A DNA stretch of 10,775 bases from Actinomycetota bacterium. Its GTDB lineage: Bacteria > Actinomycetota > Thermoleophilia > Gaiellales > Gaiellaceae. The stretch covers positions 1 through 10,775 of the forward strand of contig JACCVK010000322.1 of NCBI GenBank assembly GCA_013698195.1. Reading direction: 5' to 3'. Position numbers and translations under genes: made by a program. The notes beneath the pieces were generated by a model. That model was not told where the DNA came from. It saw only the letters and a program-made list of their open reading frames with translations, and did no database searches. This document shows positions 1-5,828 of the stretch, piece by piece. The first letter of the stretch is position 1. Each line of letters begins with the position of its first letter.

Positions 1-45
1 GGTTTCCCCCGCGCGACCGAGCCGAAGGCGAGGGAGGCGGCATGA
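1..45 (+). CDS. C-terminal tail of a gene upstream of paaB, probably paaA (partial)
   Basis: Frame 1 is open from the window edge and ends at TGA 43-45 with a charged Ala/Glu/Lys/Arg tail (residues ...PKAREAA). Its third codon positions are mostly G or C, as expected for a coding frame in this genome. In almost all known phenylacetate operons paaA, the catalytic di-iron subunit of phenylacetyl-CoA epoxidase, lies directly before paaB, so paaA is the natural inference. Nothing diagnostic of PaaA is visible in these 14 codons. Frame 3 is also open and would end at TGA 78-80, overlapping the paaB ATG, so the true stop could be there instead. Confidence 0.4.
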   Translation, partial: GFPRATEPKAREAA

Positions 46-80
46 CCGTTCGTCCGAAGGAAGCGAGCGGGGCCGTATGA
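42..80 (+). CDS. possible 12-codon mini-ORF bridging the upstream gene and paaB
   Basis: An ATG at 42 overlaps the frame-1 stop (ATGA, 42-45), and this short frame (MTVRPKEASGAV) ends in a TGA that overlaps the paaB ATG (ATGA, 77-80). If the upstream gene ends at 45, ribosomes could pass from it to paaB by two successive stop-start overlaps. This may simply be chance, or the whole of frame 3 may be the end of the upstream gene. No function is proposed for the peptide. Confidence 0.2.
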   Translation: MTVRPKEASGAV

Positions 81-382
81 GCCCGATCTACGAGGTCTTT
101 CGCCAGGAGCGCAAGGGCCAGCCGTTCCAGCACGCGGGGTCGGTGACCGCACCGGACGAGAGCTTTGCCGAGATCTACGCGCGCGAGCAGTACGGGCGAC
201 GGCAGGAGTCGGTCGCGCTCTGGCTCGTGCGCCGCGACGCGCTTACCGAGATCGGCGAGTTCCCGGACGAGTTCGAGATGAAGTACCGGCGCGTGGACGG
301 CTACTCCATCAAGGCGCGGCTTCGGGAAGCGCGCGAACGAGCCGGGACGCTCGAGCAGGCTCCGGGTGGAGCCGGGGAGTGA
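77..382 (+). CDS. paaB: 1,2-phenylacetyl-CoA epoxidase subunit PaaB
   Basis: This 101-residue protein matches the size and fold pattern of PaaB, a small subunit of the PaaABCE oxygenase that converts phenylacetyl-CoA to its ring-1,2-epoxide in the cytoplasm. Recognisable PaaB features are the N-terminal YEVFRQERKGQPFQHAGSV strand, the ARE-YGRR segment near residues 35-42 and the VALWLVRRDAL strand near residues 46-56. PaaB has no catalytic metal site; in characterised systems it helps assemble the complex. The acidic, Gly-rich last 15 residues are not conserved in the family as I recall it. It is followed four bases later by paaC. The ATG at 77 has only a weak, distant purine stretch (56-61), so translation may depend on coupling to the gene before it. 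Confidence 0.93.
   Translation: MSPIYEVFRQERKGQPFQHAGSVTAPDESFAEIYAREQYGRRQESVALWLVRRDALTEIGEFPDEFEMKYRRVDGYSIKARLREARERAGTLEQAPGGAGE
374..379 (+). promoter_or_regulatory. ribosome binding site that decides the paaC start
   Basis: GGGGAG at 374-379 lies seven bases before GTG 387. It supports that start over the in-frame GTG at 366, which lies inside paaB and has no comparable purine stretch. The site sits in the last codons of paaB, so paaC translation is probably coupled to it. Confidence 0.6.
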
Positions 383-386
383 GCGA

Positions 387-1058
387 GTGAGCGAGCGAGC
401 CGACCTCCTGCTCGCCATCGCCGACGACGAGCTCGTCCTCGGCTGGCGGAACTCGGAATGGACAGGCATCGCGCCCTTCCTCGAGGAGGACGTCGCGTTC
501 TCGTCTATCGCGCAGAACGAGATCGGCCACGCGCGCGCCCTCTACGAGCTCGTCGCCGAAGAGCTCGGGACGACCGCCGACGAGCTCGCGTTCGACCGCA
601 AGCCGGAGGAGTACAGATGCTCGCCCCTCGTCGAGCTCCGGCGGCTCGAGTGGGCCCGGACGATCGCGCGCCACTGGCTGTACGAGACCGCGGACGAGAT
701 GCGCCTGGCCGCGCTGAAGGCTTCCGACGACCCGGAGGTCGCAGGCGTCGCAGCCAAGATGGATCGCGAGGAGGCGTACCACCGCATGCACGCCGAGATG
801 TGGGTCGACCGCCTGCTCTCCTCGGACGAAGGACGCGCCCGACTGAGTGAGGCGATCGACGAGCTCTGGCCGTACGCCCTCGGCGTCCTCGACGAGGAGC
901 TTCGCCCCGAGCTCCGTCAGCGCGCGGAGGAACGCCTCGGTCGCAAGTTGCCGGAGGTCGAGCCCGTTCCGCGCGGAGTGCACGAGGCCGAGCTCGCGGA
1001 GCTCTGGGAAGAGATGACCATGGTCCGCCGCTCAGCTCCGGCAGGCACGCAGTGGTGA
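387..1058 (+). CDS. paaC: 1,2-phenylacetyl-CoA epoxidase subunit PaaC
   Basis: PaaC is the ferritin-like, structural partner of the catalytic PaaA subunit in the phenylacetyl-CoA epoxidase complex. With the GTG at 387 the product is 223 residues, slightly shorter than the roughly 250-residue enterobacterial protein; GTG 366 would add seven residues. Visible family signatures are LLAIADDELVLGWRNSEWTG near residues 8-27, EIGHARALYEL near 45-55 (an E-x-x-H helix) and DREEAYHRMHAEMWVDRLL near 126-144 (a second E-x-x-H). These E-x-x-H helices are relics of the di-iron four-helix bundle; PaaC itself is not the catalytic subunit. Its stop overlaps the start of paaD. Confidence 0.93.
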   Translation: MSERADLLLAIADDELVLGWRNSEWTGIAPFLEEDVAFSSIAQNEIGHARALYELVAEELGTTADELAFDRKPEEYRCSPLVELRRLEWARTIARHWLYETADEMRLAALKASDDPEVAGVAAKMDREEAYHRMHAEMWVDRLLSSDEGRARLSEAIDELWPYALGVLDEELRPELRQRAEERLGRKLPEVEPVPRGVHEAELAELWEEMTMVRRSAPAGTQW

Positions 1059-1537
1059 CAGTCGACGACGTGTGGGCCGCGCTCGCAGAGATCCCCGATC
1101 CCGAGATTCCGGTCATCTCGCTCGTCGACCTCGGTGTCATCAAGGACGTCGAGATCGAGGACGGAAAGGTGAGAATCGAGTTCACGCCCACCTTCATGGG
1201 CTGTCCGGCGCTCGAGCCGATGCAGCGCGCGATGGAGGCGAAGGTCGACGAGCTCGGCGCGACGGCCGAAGTGCGCGTCGTCCTCGACGACTCCTGGTCG
1301 ACCGACAGCATCACCCCCGAGGGCCGGGAAAAGCTCCGCCTCGCGGGGTTCGCGCCCCCGACGCCCCGACCGGTTGGGAAGCTCGACCTCGTCCAGGTGC
1401 AGCGAGCAACCTTCCGCTGCCCGTACTGCGGCTCGACAGACACGAAGCTCGAGAACCTCTTCGGTCCGACCCCGTGTCGCTCGATCCGCTATTGCGACGC
1501 CTGCCGCCAGCCGTTCGAGCAGTTCAAGACCCTCTGA
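1052..1537 (+). CDS. paaD: PaaD, Fe-S/maturation factor of phenylacetyl-CoA epoxidase
   Basis: The 161-residue protein has an N-terminal MIP18/DUF59 domain (residues 1-80: DPEIPVISLVDLGVIKDV, then FMGCPA with Cys51) and a C-terminal Cys cluster (Cys123, Cys126, Cys142, Cys148, Cys151; CPYC...C...CDAC). This two-part layout is typical of PaaD, which is needed to make active epoxidase, probably by maturing its metal or Fe-S centres; it is not a subunit of the purified enzyme. Two adjacent GTG codons (1052, 1055) are possible starts; the second gives a GTGA overlap with the paaC stop at 1056-1058. Paa operons usually continue with paaE, the ferredoxin-type reductase, but here no such gene follows. 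Confidence 0.93.
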   Translation: MVTVDDVWAALAEIPDPEIPVISLVDLGVIKDVEIEDGKVRIEFTPTFMGCPALEPMQRAMEAKVDELGATAEVRVVLDDSWSTDSITPEGREKLRLAGFAPPTPRPVGKLDLVQVQRATFRCPYCGSTDTKLENLFGPTPCRSIRYCDACRQPFEQFKTL

Positions 1538-1659
1538 GCCGAGTCGCTCGCGAGCGCGTTGCTTGAAAGCGAACGTAGTGCTCCGTCTACCGACGCTCCG
1601 AAGTCACCCGACCGCCCGCACGTGGCGGGACCACCGGCGACCGGCGCTTCGGTAGGTTC

Positions 1660-2059
1660 GTGGCGATGGCTACCCGACAAGCCGCCTGTCACTGTGGGCA
1701 ACTTCGCCTGGAAGTCGCGGGCGATCATTTGTGGTTTCCATGTGTCACTGCCTTGCCTGCCAACGTTGGACCGGAAGCGCGTTCGGGATGCAGGCGGCGT
1801 TCACACCGGATCAAGTGCGCATCGAGGGTCGCTTCAGCGACTACCTGCGAGTCTCGGACGAGGCGGACAGAAAGGAGCACGTCTTCCATTTCTGCCCTGA
1901 CTGCGGCTCGCAGGTCTCTACACAGAACCGACTGAGCCAGACCTGATCGGCGTCTCGGTCGGCTCATTCGCCGACCCCTCGTTCCCGCCGCCGACGGAGT
2001 CGGGCTACGACTCTCGCCGTCATCACTGGGTTGGGCTGCCCGACTCGATCCAGCGTTAG
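1660..2059 (+). pseudogene. GFA-family (CENP-V/Gfa domain) zinc protein, broken by two frameshifts
   Basis: Three consecutive reading frames together make one GFA-domain protein of about 130 residues. It starts at GTG 1660 or ATG 1666 (MATRQAACHCGQLRLEVAGD, frame 1), continues in frame 3 from about 1731 (MCHCLACQRWTGSAFGMQAAF to FCPDCGSQV) and ends in frame 2 from about 1919 (YTEPTEPDLIGVSVGSFADP to LPDSIQR, stop 2057-2059). All expected zinc-ligand motifs remain: C-H-C, C-H-C-x-x-C and C-x-x-C. Each shift is explained by one missing base: near 1732-1734 (GGG read as GG) and near 1916-1918 (TTC of the QVFYTE motif read as TC). Members are related to glutathione-dependent formaldehyde-activating enzyme, but substrates are mostly unknown. 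Both losses are in short homopolymers, so sequencing error is a real alternative to gene decay. Confidence 0.85.
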
Positions 2060-2140
2060 GTAGGCGGAGGCGGCGGACAAGCTCTCCTCCTGGTCATACT
2101 CCGACGCCTAACGGCGACTCGCGCGGGTCGGCTAACGAGA

Positions 2141-2147
2141 GGGAGGG
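2141..2147 (+). promoter_or_regulatory. strong ribosome binding site of the GYD-domain gene
   Basis: GGGAGGG ends three bases before ATG 2151 (GGAGG core at 2142-2146). It is the clearest Shine-Dalgarno sequence in the window and fixes the start. Confidence 0.7.
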
Positions 2148-2150
2148 ACG

Positions 2151-2477
2151 ATGCCGCTCTATCTATCGAAGTTCAGCTACACGCCGGAGACGTGGGCCAA
2201 GCTGATCGCGAACCCAGAGGACCGCCGAGAGGCCGCTCGGTCGTACATCGAGTCGGTCGGTGGGAAGCTCCACGGGTTCTGGTACGCCTTCGGCACACAC
2301 GACGGCTACAACGTGTGGGAGGCCCCCGACAACGTGTCCATGGCCGCGGTCGCGATGGCGATTGGTGGCGGTGGCGCGCTTAGCTCGTTCGAAACGACAG
2401 TCCTCCTGACCGTCGAAGAAACGATGGATGCCCTGCGGAAAGCAGAGCAAGTCCAGTACCGCCCGCCGGGCGCGTAG
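2151..2477 (+). CDS. GYD domain protein (dimeric alpha/beta-barrel type)
   Basis: This 108-residue protein looks like the GYD-domain family, small cytoplasmic proteins of unknown function with a ferredoxin-like fold. Visible features are the N-terminal LYLSKFSYTPETWAKLIANP, followed by ARSYIESVGGKLHGFWYAFG (residues about 29-48), then HDGYNVWEAPDN, which carries the G-Y-[DN] motif for which the family is named, and a C-terminal strand-helix segment (FETTVLLTVEETMDALRKAEQ). It starts at ATG 2151 behind a strong ribosome binding site, 91 bases after the broken GFA gene and 52 bases before the YcaQ-like gene, in the same direction. No catalytic residues can be named. Confidence 0.85.
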   Translation: MPLYLSKFSYTPETWAKLIANPEDRREAARSYIESVGGKLHGFWYAFGTHDGYNVWEAPDNVSMAAVAMAIGGGGALSSFETTVLLTVEETMDALRKAEQVQYRPPGA

Positions 2478-2529
2478 CCACCCGCCGAAGTCGAGACGCC
2501 CCAGGCCGCCACTGGATAGCGTCCTCTGC

Positions 2530-3750
2530 GTGAGGGTCACGGCTGAGGCCGCACGTCGCTTTCTGGTGGCGCGTCACGCGCTCGCGCCGGCGCGCTCGCT
2601 CGAGGGAGGACCCGACGCCGTGCTCGAGGTTTTCCGCCGACTCGGCTCGATCCAATACGACCCCCTTGCGATTGCTGGACGCAACCACGACCTCGTGCTG
2701 CACGCTCGCGTGGCCGACTACGACCCCGCCTGGTGCGACCTCCTCTACGAGCGCCGCGAGATCTTCGAGGCCTACAACAAGGGACTCTCCTTCGTCCCGG
2801 CGAGCGAGTTCCCGTGGTTCCGTGCGACGTGGAGCAAGAACGGGCAGCGCGTGCTCGCCGAGAACGTCGCAGTGGCCGAGCGCGTGCTCGAGCGCCTCCG
2901 CACCGAGGCGCCGCTGTCAGCGCTCGATTTCGAGGGCGAGCGCGGGACAACGATTGACTGGTTCGGGATGCCGACAAACGCCGTACGCGCCGTGCTCGAG
3001 GCGTACACCGCTACGGGCGTGCTCGGCCTCGCGCGACGCGACGGCAACCGACGCTACTACGACCTCCTCGAGCGACTCCTGCCAGCCGAGCTCCTGGCGC
3101 GCAGCATCCCCTTGAAGGAACAGCTCCGCCACAAGCTCCTCTCGCGCTACCAGGCTCACGGTTTGCTCGGGGTCGGTGGCGGTGGAGATATCTTCGCCGG
3201 CCTCGGTCCCGCCAAGCCGGACGCGAAGCGGCCGGAACATCCAGGGCGGACTGCGCTGCGCGAGGAGCTCGTCGAGCGTGGGGAGCTCGTTTCCGTCGAG
3301 GTGGAGGGCGTGCGCGCCAAGCGCTTCGTCCTCCGCGAGGAGGTCGAGCTGCTGGAAGCGCCGCCAGAGCCGCCGCCCACCGTCGCATTCCTGCCGCCGT
3401 TCGATCCTTTGGTTTGGGATCGGGCTCTCCTCGGATCCCTCTTCGAGTTCGAGTATGTGTGGGAGCTCTTCTTCCCGCCGGCCAAGCGACGTTGGGGCTG
3501 GTACGTGCTGCCGATGATCTTCCGCGATCGCCTCGTCGGCCGGATCGAGCCGCGGATCGACCGCGCTGGCGGCGAGGTGCAGGTGCTCGGCTTGTGGTGG
3601 GAGGACGGCTTCGCACCGCGCCGCATCGAGGGCTTTGTCGACGCCATGCGCGACGCCCTCCGCGCGTACCTACGCTTCGGCGGCGCGACTCGCCTCGAGT
3701 GGGCTCCCAACCTCGCAACCGAGAAACGGTTCTTTACGACGCGCCCGTAG
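2530..3750 (+). CDS. winged-helix DNA glycosylase of the YcaQ/AlkZ (HTH_42) family
   Basis: The 406-residue protein belongs to the HTH_42 winged-helix family, which includes E. coli YcaQ (AlkX) and Streptomyces AlkZ, enzymes that unhook DNA interstrand crosslinks or remove bulky alkylated bases. The region around residue 40 reads LGSIQYDPLAIAGRNHDL, giving Gln42-Tyr-Asp44; a Q-x-D motif is typical of the YcaQ/AlkX branch, whereas AlkZ has Q-x-Q. Other family-like parts are LYERREIFEAYNKGLSFVP (about residues 74-92), the FLPPFDPLVWDR segment near 290-301 and the WWEDGF region near 357. The frame is open further upstream to 2428, but that part overlaps the GYD gene and is Arg/Pro-rich and unconserved, so GTG 2530 is preferred. 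There is no strong ribosome binding site there. Its role in a specific lesion is inferred from the family only. Confidence 0.82.
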   Translation: MRVTAEAARRFLVARHALAPARSLEGGPDAVLEVFRRLGSIQYDPLAIAGRNHDLVLHARVADYDPAWCDLLYERREIFEAYNKGLSFVPASEFPWFRATWSKNGQRVLAENVAVAERVLERLRTEAPLSALDFEGERGTTIDWFGMPTNAVRAVLEAYTATGVLGLARRDGNRRYYDLLERLLPAELLARSIPLKEQLRHKLLSRYQAHGLLGVGGGGDIFAGLGPAKPDAKRPEHPGRTALREELVERGELVSVEVEGVRAKRFVLREEVELLEAPPEPPPTVAFLPPFDPLVWDRALLGSLFEFEYVWELFFPPAKRRWGWYVLPMIFRDRLVGRIEPRIDRAGGEVQVLGLWWEDGFAPRRIEGFVDAMRDALRAYLRFGGATRLEWAPNLATEKRFFTTRP

Positions 3751-3809
3751 AGCGGCTACTGGCGCCGGAGCCGTACTAAACCCTCCTGCTCCACGCAGGC
3801 AATCGAGTC

Positions 3810-4253
3810 TCATGTCAAAGACTGCTCGAGCCGCTCAAGACTCTCCGTCCAGCCCGCCATGTGCAGCGCGCGCCGAGCCTCGGTTGCGAAAGGCCCCTGG
3901 TCGAGAACGAGCGACGTTCCCTCGCGATGGTCGAGGAACGAGAGCGTCACCACTGTCTCCTGGTCGTCGGGATCTGGCTCCTCCCATTCGAACGTGTACA
4001 CGAGGCGTCGCGGCGGATCGATCTCGGAAAACTCGCCGCGCAGGTGGAAGGCCTCTCCGTCCGGCGGCTGCATCGTGATGCGGTACCGCCCTCCGTCGCG
4101 AACGTCGAGGTCGAGGCTGGGTGAGGTGAACCCCGCGGGACCCCACCACTCAGCTAGCTTCTCCGGCTCGACACACGCCGCGAACACGCGCTCAGTGCCC
4201 GCTTGCAGGACCTTCTCCAGGTGAAGCCTCAAGCCGCCGGGGTCATCGGTCAC
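3810..4253 (-). CDS. SRPBCC / AHSA1-like domain protein
   Basis: The 147-residue product is a single START-like (SRPBCC) domain of the Activator-of-Hsp90-ATPase-homologue (AHSA1, formerly COG3832) type. Typical features are LHLEKVLQAGTERVFAACVEPEKLAEWWGP at residues 9-38, with the conserved Trp-Trp-Gly-Pro, a YRITMQPPDGEAFHLRGEF strand pair, PPRRLVYTFEW and a C-terminal helix HMAGWTESLERLEQSL. The fold makes a hydrophobic cavity; bacterial members are mostly of unknown ligand. GTG at 4253 is chosen because the conserved domain begins directly after it; an in-frame TTG at 4301 would add 16 unconserved residues. The gene is convergent with the YcaQ-like gene (59 bases between stops). Confidence 0.85.
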   Translation of the reverse strand: MTDDPGGLRLHLEKVLQAGTERVFAACVEPEKLAEWWGPAGFTSPSLDLDVRDGGRYRITMQPPDGEAFHLRGEFSEIDPPRRLVYTFEWEEPDPDDQETVVTLSFLDHREGTSLVLDQGPFATEARRALHMAGWTESLERLEQSLT

Positions 4254-4289
4254 GCAGCGATTATGCGCCAGCCCAGCTGGGATCCCGCT

Positions 4290-4409
4290 GACTTCCCACA
4301 AGCAGGAGCGTCACGCAGGCCGAGTAGCCGTGCTCGCGGACGGCTCTCTGCGCGTGGGAGGCGCGCCGGATGCGGGATGACGCCGCAATGTGCGAGCGTG
4401 TGGGAAGTC
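4290..4409. repeat. 11-bp inverted repeat enclosing a 120-bp intergenic segment
   Basis: GACTTCCCACA at 4290-4300 is exactly complementary to TGTGGGAAGTC at 4399-4409. Inside are two shorter nested complementary pairs: GCGTCA 4308-4313 with TGACGC 4378-4383, and AGCCGT 4326-4331 with ACGGCT 4340-4345. The segment fills most of the 167-base gap between the end of the metallo-hydrolase gene and the start of the AHSA1 gene. It might be a structured leader of the AHSA1 transcript or a remnant of a small mobile repeat. No target-site duplication is visible, and chance cannot be excluded in such GC-rich DNA. Confidence 0.4.
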
Positions 4410-4420
4410 CGTTGAGCGGT

Positions 4421-5089
4421 CTAGGAGGAGGACAACGCGCGCTCGAGGGCGGCCCGGTCGGTCGGCCCGCCGTGCGTCGCAAGCGCGTGCTCGACCGGCA
4501 GTGCGAGTAGCGGGCGCAGCCCCTCTGCGATCTCCTCGCGCGTCACGCCAGGGCGGAGCCACCTTTCGTTGATCTCGAGGCCCCGGCCGAAGTCGACGAG
4601 CGTGTCGCCGGAAATCACCGCCCGCGAGCTCTCGATCCAGAGCACCGTGTCGTTCGGCTTGTGGCCGGCGAAAACGTCGGCACCGAACGGCAGCCGGTCG
4701 CCGGCCGAGTACGGGCGCGCCTCCCCCTTCCCCTCGCGGAGCAGCCAGACGACGTCCGGGCTGCCGTCGCCAGCCTGCTCGGCGGTGATGCCGTAGGTGT
4801 CCATCAGGTACTGCGCGCTGTCGGGGAGCGGGGTGTAGACGGGCGCGCCGAGCCGCTCGACGAGAATCTCGGCGTCGCGCTCGTGCCACGGTGCGGTGAG
4901 CACGATGGTCGTCTCGCGGTCGGCCGCGCGCTCGAGGAGCTCGCCCGGCACGCCAAGCGGGTCCAAGAGCAGCAGCCGCTCCCCGTCGTCGATCGCGTAG
5001 GACGAGACGTTTTGGTCCCACGGCTCGCTCGGCTCCCACTGCGGGTGCGACGCCTGCCAGTGCCAGAGGCCTTGTCGCAACTCGCGCAC
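4421..5089 (-). CDS. metallo-beta-lactamase-fold protein with degenerate metal site
   Basis: The 222-residue protein has the strand and loop order of an MBL-fold hydrolase: a display of short strands (NVSSYAIDDGERLLLLDPLG, residues 27-46), TAPWHERDAE at 65-74 where the H-x-H-x-D-H motif belongs, AGHKPNDTVLWIE at 141-153, SGDTLVDFG at 160-168 and a terminal ATHGGP at 204-209. Only part of the usual zinc-ligand set is recognisable (His69, Asp72, His143, Asp162, His206), so it may bind one metal or act differently from standard members. Substrate is unknown. It starts at GTG 5089, divergent from the decayed MFS gene with 44 bases between the starts. Confidence 0.75.
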   Translation of the reverse strand: MRELRQGLWHWQASHPQWEPSEPWDQNVSSYAIDDGERLLLLDPLGVPGELLERAADRETTIVLTAPWHERDAEILVERLGAPVYTPLPDSAQYLMDTYGITAEQAGDGSPDVVWLLREGKGEARPYSAGDRLPFGADVFAGHKPNDTVLWIESSRAVISGDTLVDFGRGLEINERWLRPGVTREEIAEGLRPLLALPVEHALATHGGPTDRAALERALSSS

Positions 5090-5133
5090 GGCACGATGCT
5101 ACCGAAGCGCCAGAACGCAGTGGCCAGAGTCGA

Positions 5134-5807
5134 GTGATGCGCTCGGGTCGCGTCCACTACGCCTGGGTGGTGGTCGCGGTCGGGTTCCTCGCGCTCGTGA
5201 TGGCCGCTGGTTTCGCTCGGTTGCGGGGGATTCTCCTCGTGCCGCTGCACGACGAGTTCGGCTGGAGCCACGGGACGATCACCGCCGCTGTCGTCATCAA
5301 CCTCGTCTGCTACGGCCTCGGCGCACCGTTCGCGGCCGCGCTCGCAAAGCGCTTCGGCATGCGCAAGTTCATCGTGATCGCACTCGCGATCATCGCTTTG
5401 TCGTCGCTGCTCACGCTGCGCGTCACCGAGCCGTGACAGCTCTACCTGCTCCTGGGTGTCGTCAATGGCTTCGCCACCGGCGCCGTCGGGGTTCCGATCG
5501 GCGCAATCATCGCGAACCGCTGGTTCGTCGAGCGCCGCGGGCTCGTCACCGGCGCGCTCACGGCGAGCAACGCAACCGGCTCGCTCGTCTTTCTCCCGTT
5601 CCTCGCCTGAGTAACCGGTTTCGACTGGCGCTGGGCATCGATGACAGTCGCAGTCGTCGCGGCGACTGGACTGGCGACTACGGGCCGGCCTTCGTGGGCG
5701 CCGGAGCGCTTGCCATCATCGCCGCCTTCGCAGTGCTGCTGATCACGTTCGAGAGGTACCGCGAGCCTGTCGTGGCTCTCGAGTCTCGGATAGGCGGCCT
5801 CGGATAG
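5134..5807 (+). pseudogene. decayed MFS transporter with two in-frame TGA codons and an internal deletion
   Basis: The N-terminal half of a major facilitator transporter is recognisable in frame 1. TM1 is WVVVAVGFLALVMAAGF, TM2 is followed by the loop ALAKRFGMRK, and TM3 ends at RVTEP. There TGA 5434-5436 replaces a Trp codon before QLYLLLGVVNG, and the next part (IIANRWFVERRGLVTGALTA) runs to a second TGA at 5608-5610, which replaces a Trp in FLA-W-VTGFDWRW. Both are single G-to-A changes of TGG. After TM5-6 (TVAVVAATGLA) the sequence jumps at about 5655-5676 into the C-terminal end of the same kind of protein in frame 3 (DWTGDYGPAFVGAG, then TM12), ending at 5807. About half of a 400-residue transporter is missing. 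The two halves share a short GACTGGA/GGACTGG-like homology at the join. It cannot make a working carrier. Start is GTG 5134 or ATG 5137. Confidence 0.88.
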
Positions 5808-5828
5808 GCGGCAGGAGCGCTCTCCCGC

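Noticed and set aside
1545..1556. Perfect palindrome CGCTCGCGAGCG just after the paaD stop as a terminator
   Set aside because: There is no loop and no T-rich tract after it, and such CG-rich palindromes are common in GC-rich DNA.
1588..1654. Inverted CTACCGA / TCGGTAG pair before the GFA gene as an operator
   Set aside because: Only seven bases match and the arms are about 50 bases apart, which is expected by chance.
2428..2529. Upstream extension of the YcaQ-like gene
   Set aside because: It mostly overlaps the GYD gene in another frame and encodes an unconserved basic stretch; the conserved family start begins at GTG 2530.
3011..3718. Long open frames antisense to the YcaQ-like gene and similar Arg/Pro/Ser-rich frames across the window
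   Set aside because: They are mirror frames of real genes in GC-rich DNA, with low-complexity products and no recognisable domain.
3785..3799. CCTGC-N5-GCAGG hairpin between the convergent YcaQ-like and AHSA1 genes as a bidirectional terminator
   Set aside because: The stem is only five pairs and no T-run follows on either strand, so the call would be a guess.
5434..5610. TGA codons at Trp positions as evidence for TGA being read as Trp in this organism
   Set aside because: Intact neighbours such as paaB, paaC, the AHSA1 gene and the kinase end in TGA at the expected protein ends, and the same MFS gene also has a large deletion. Decay explains it better.
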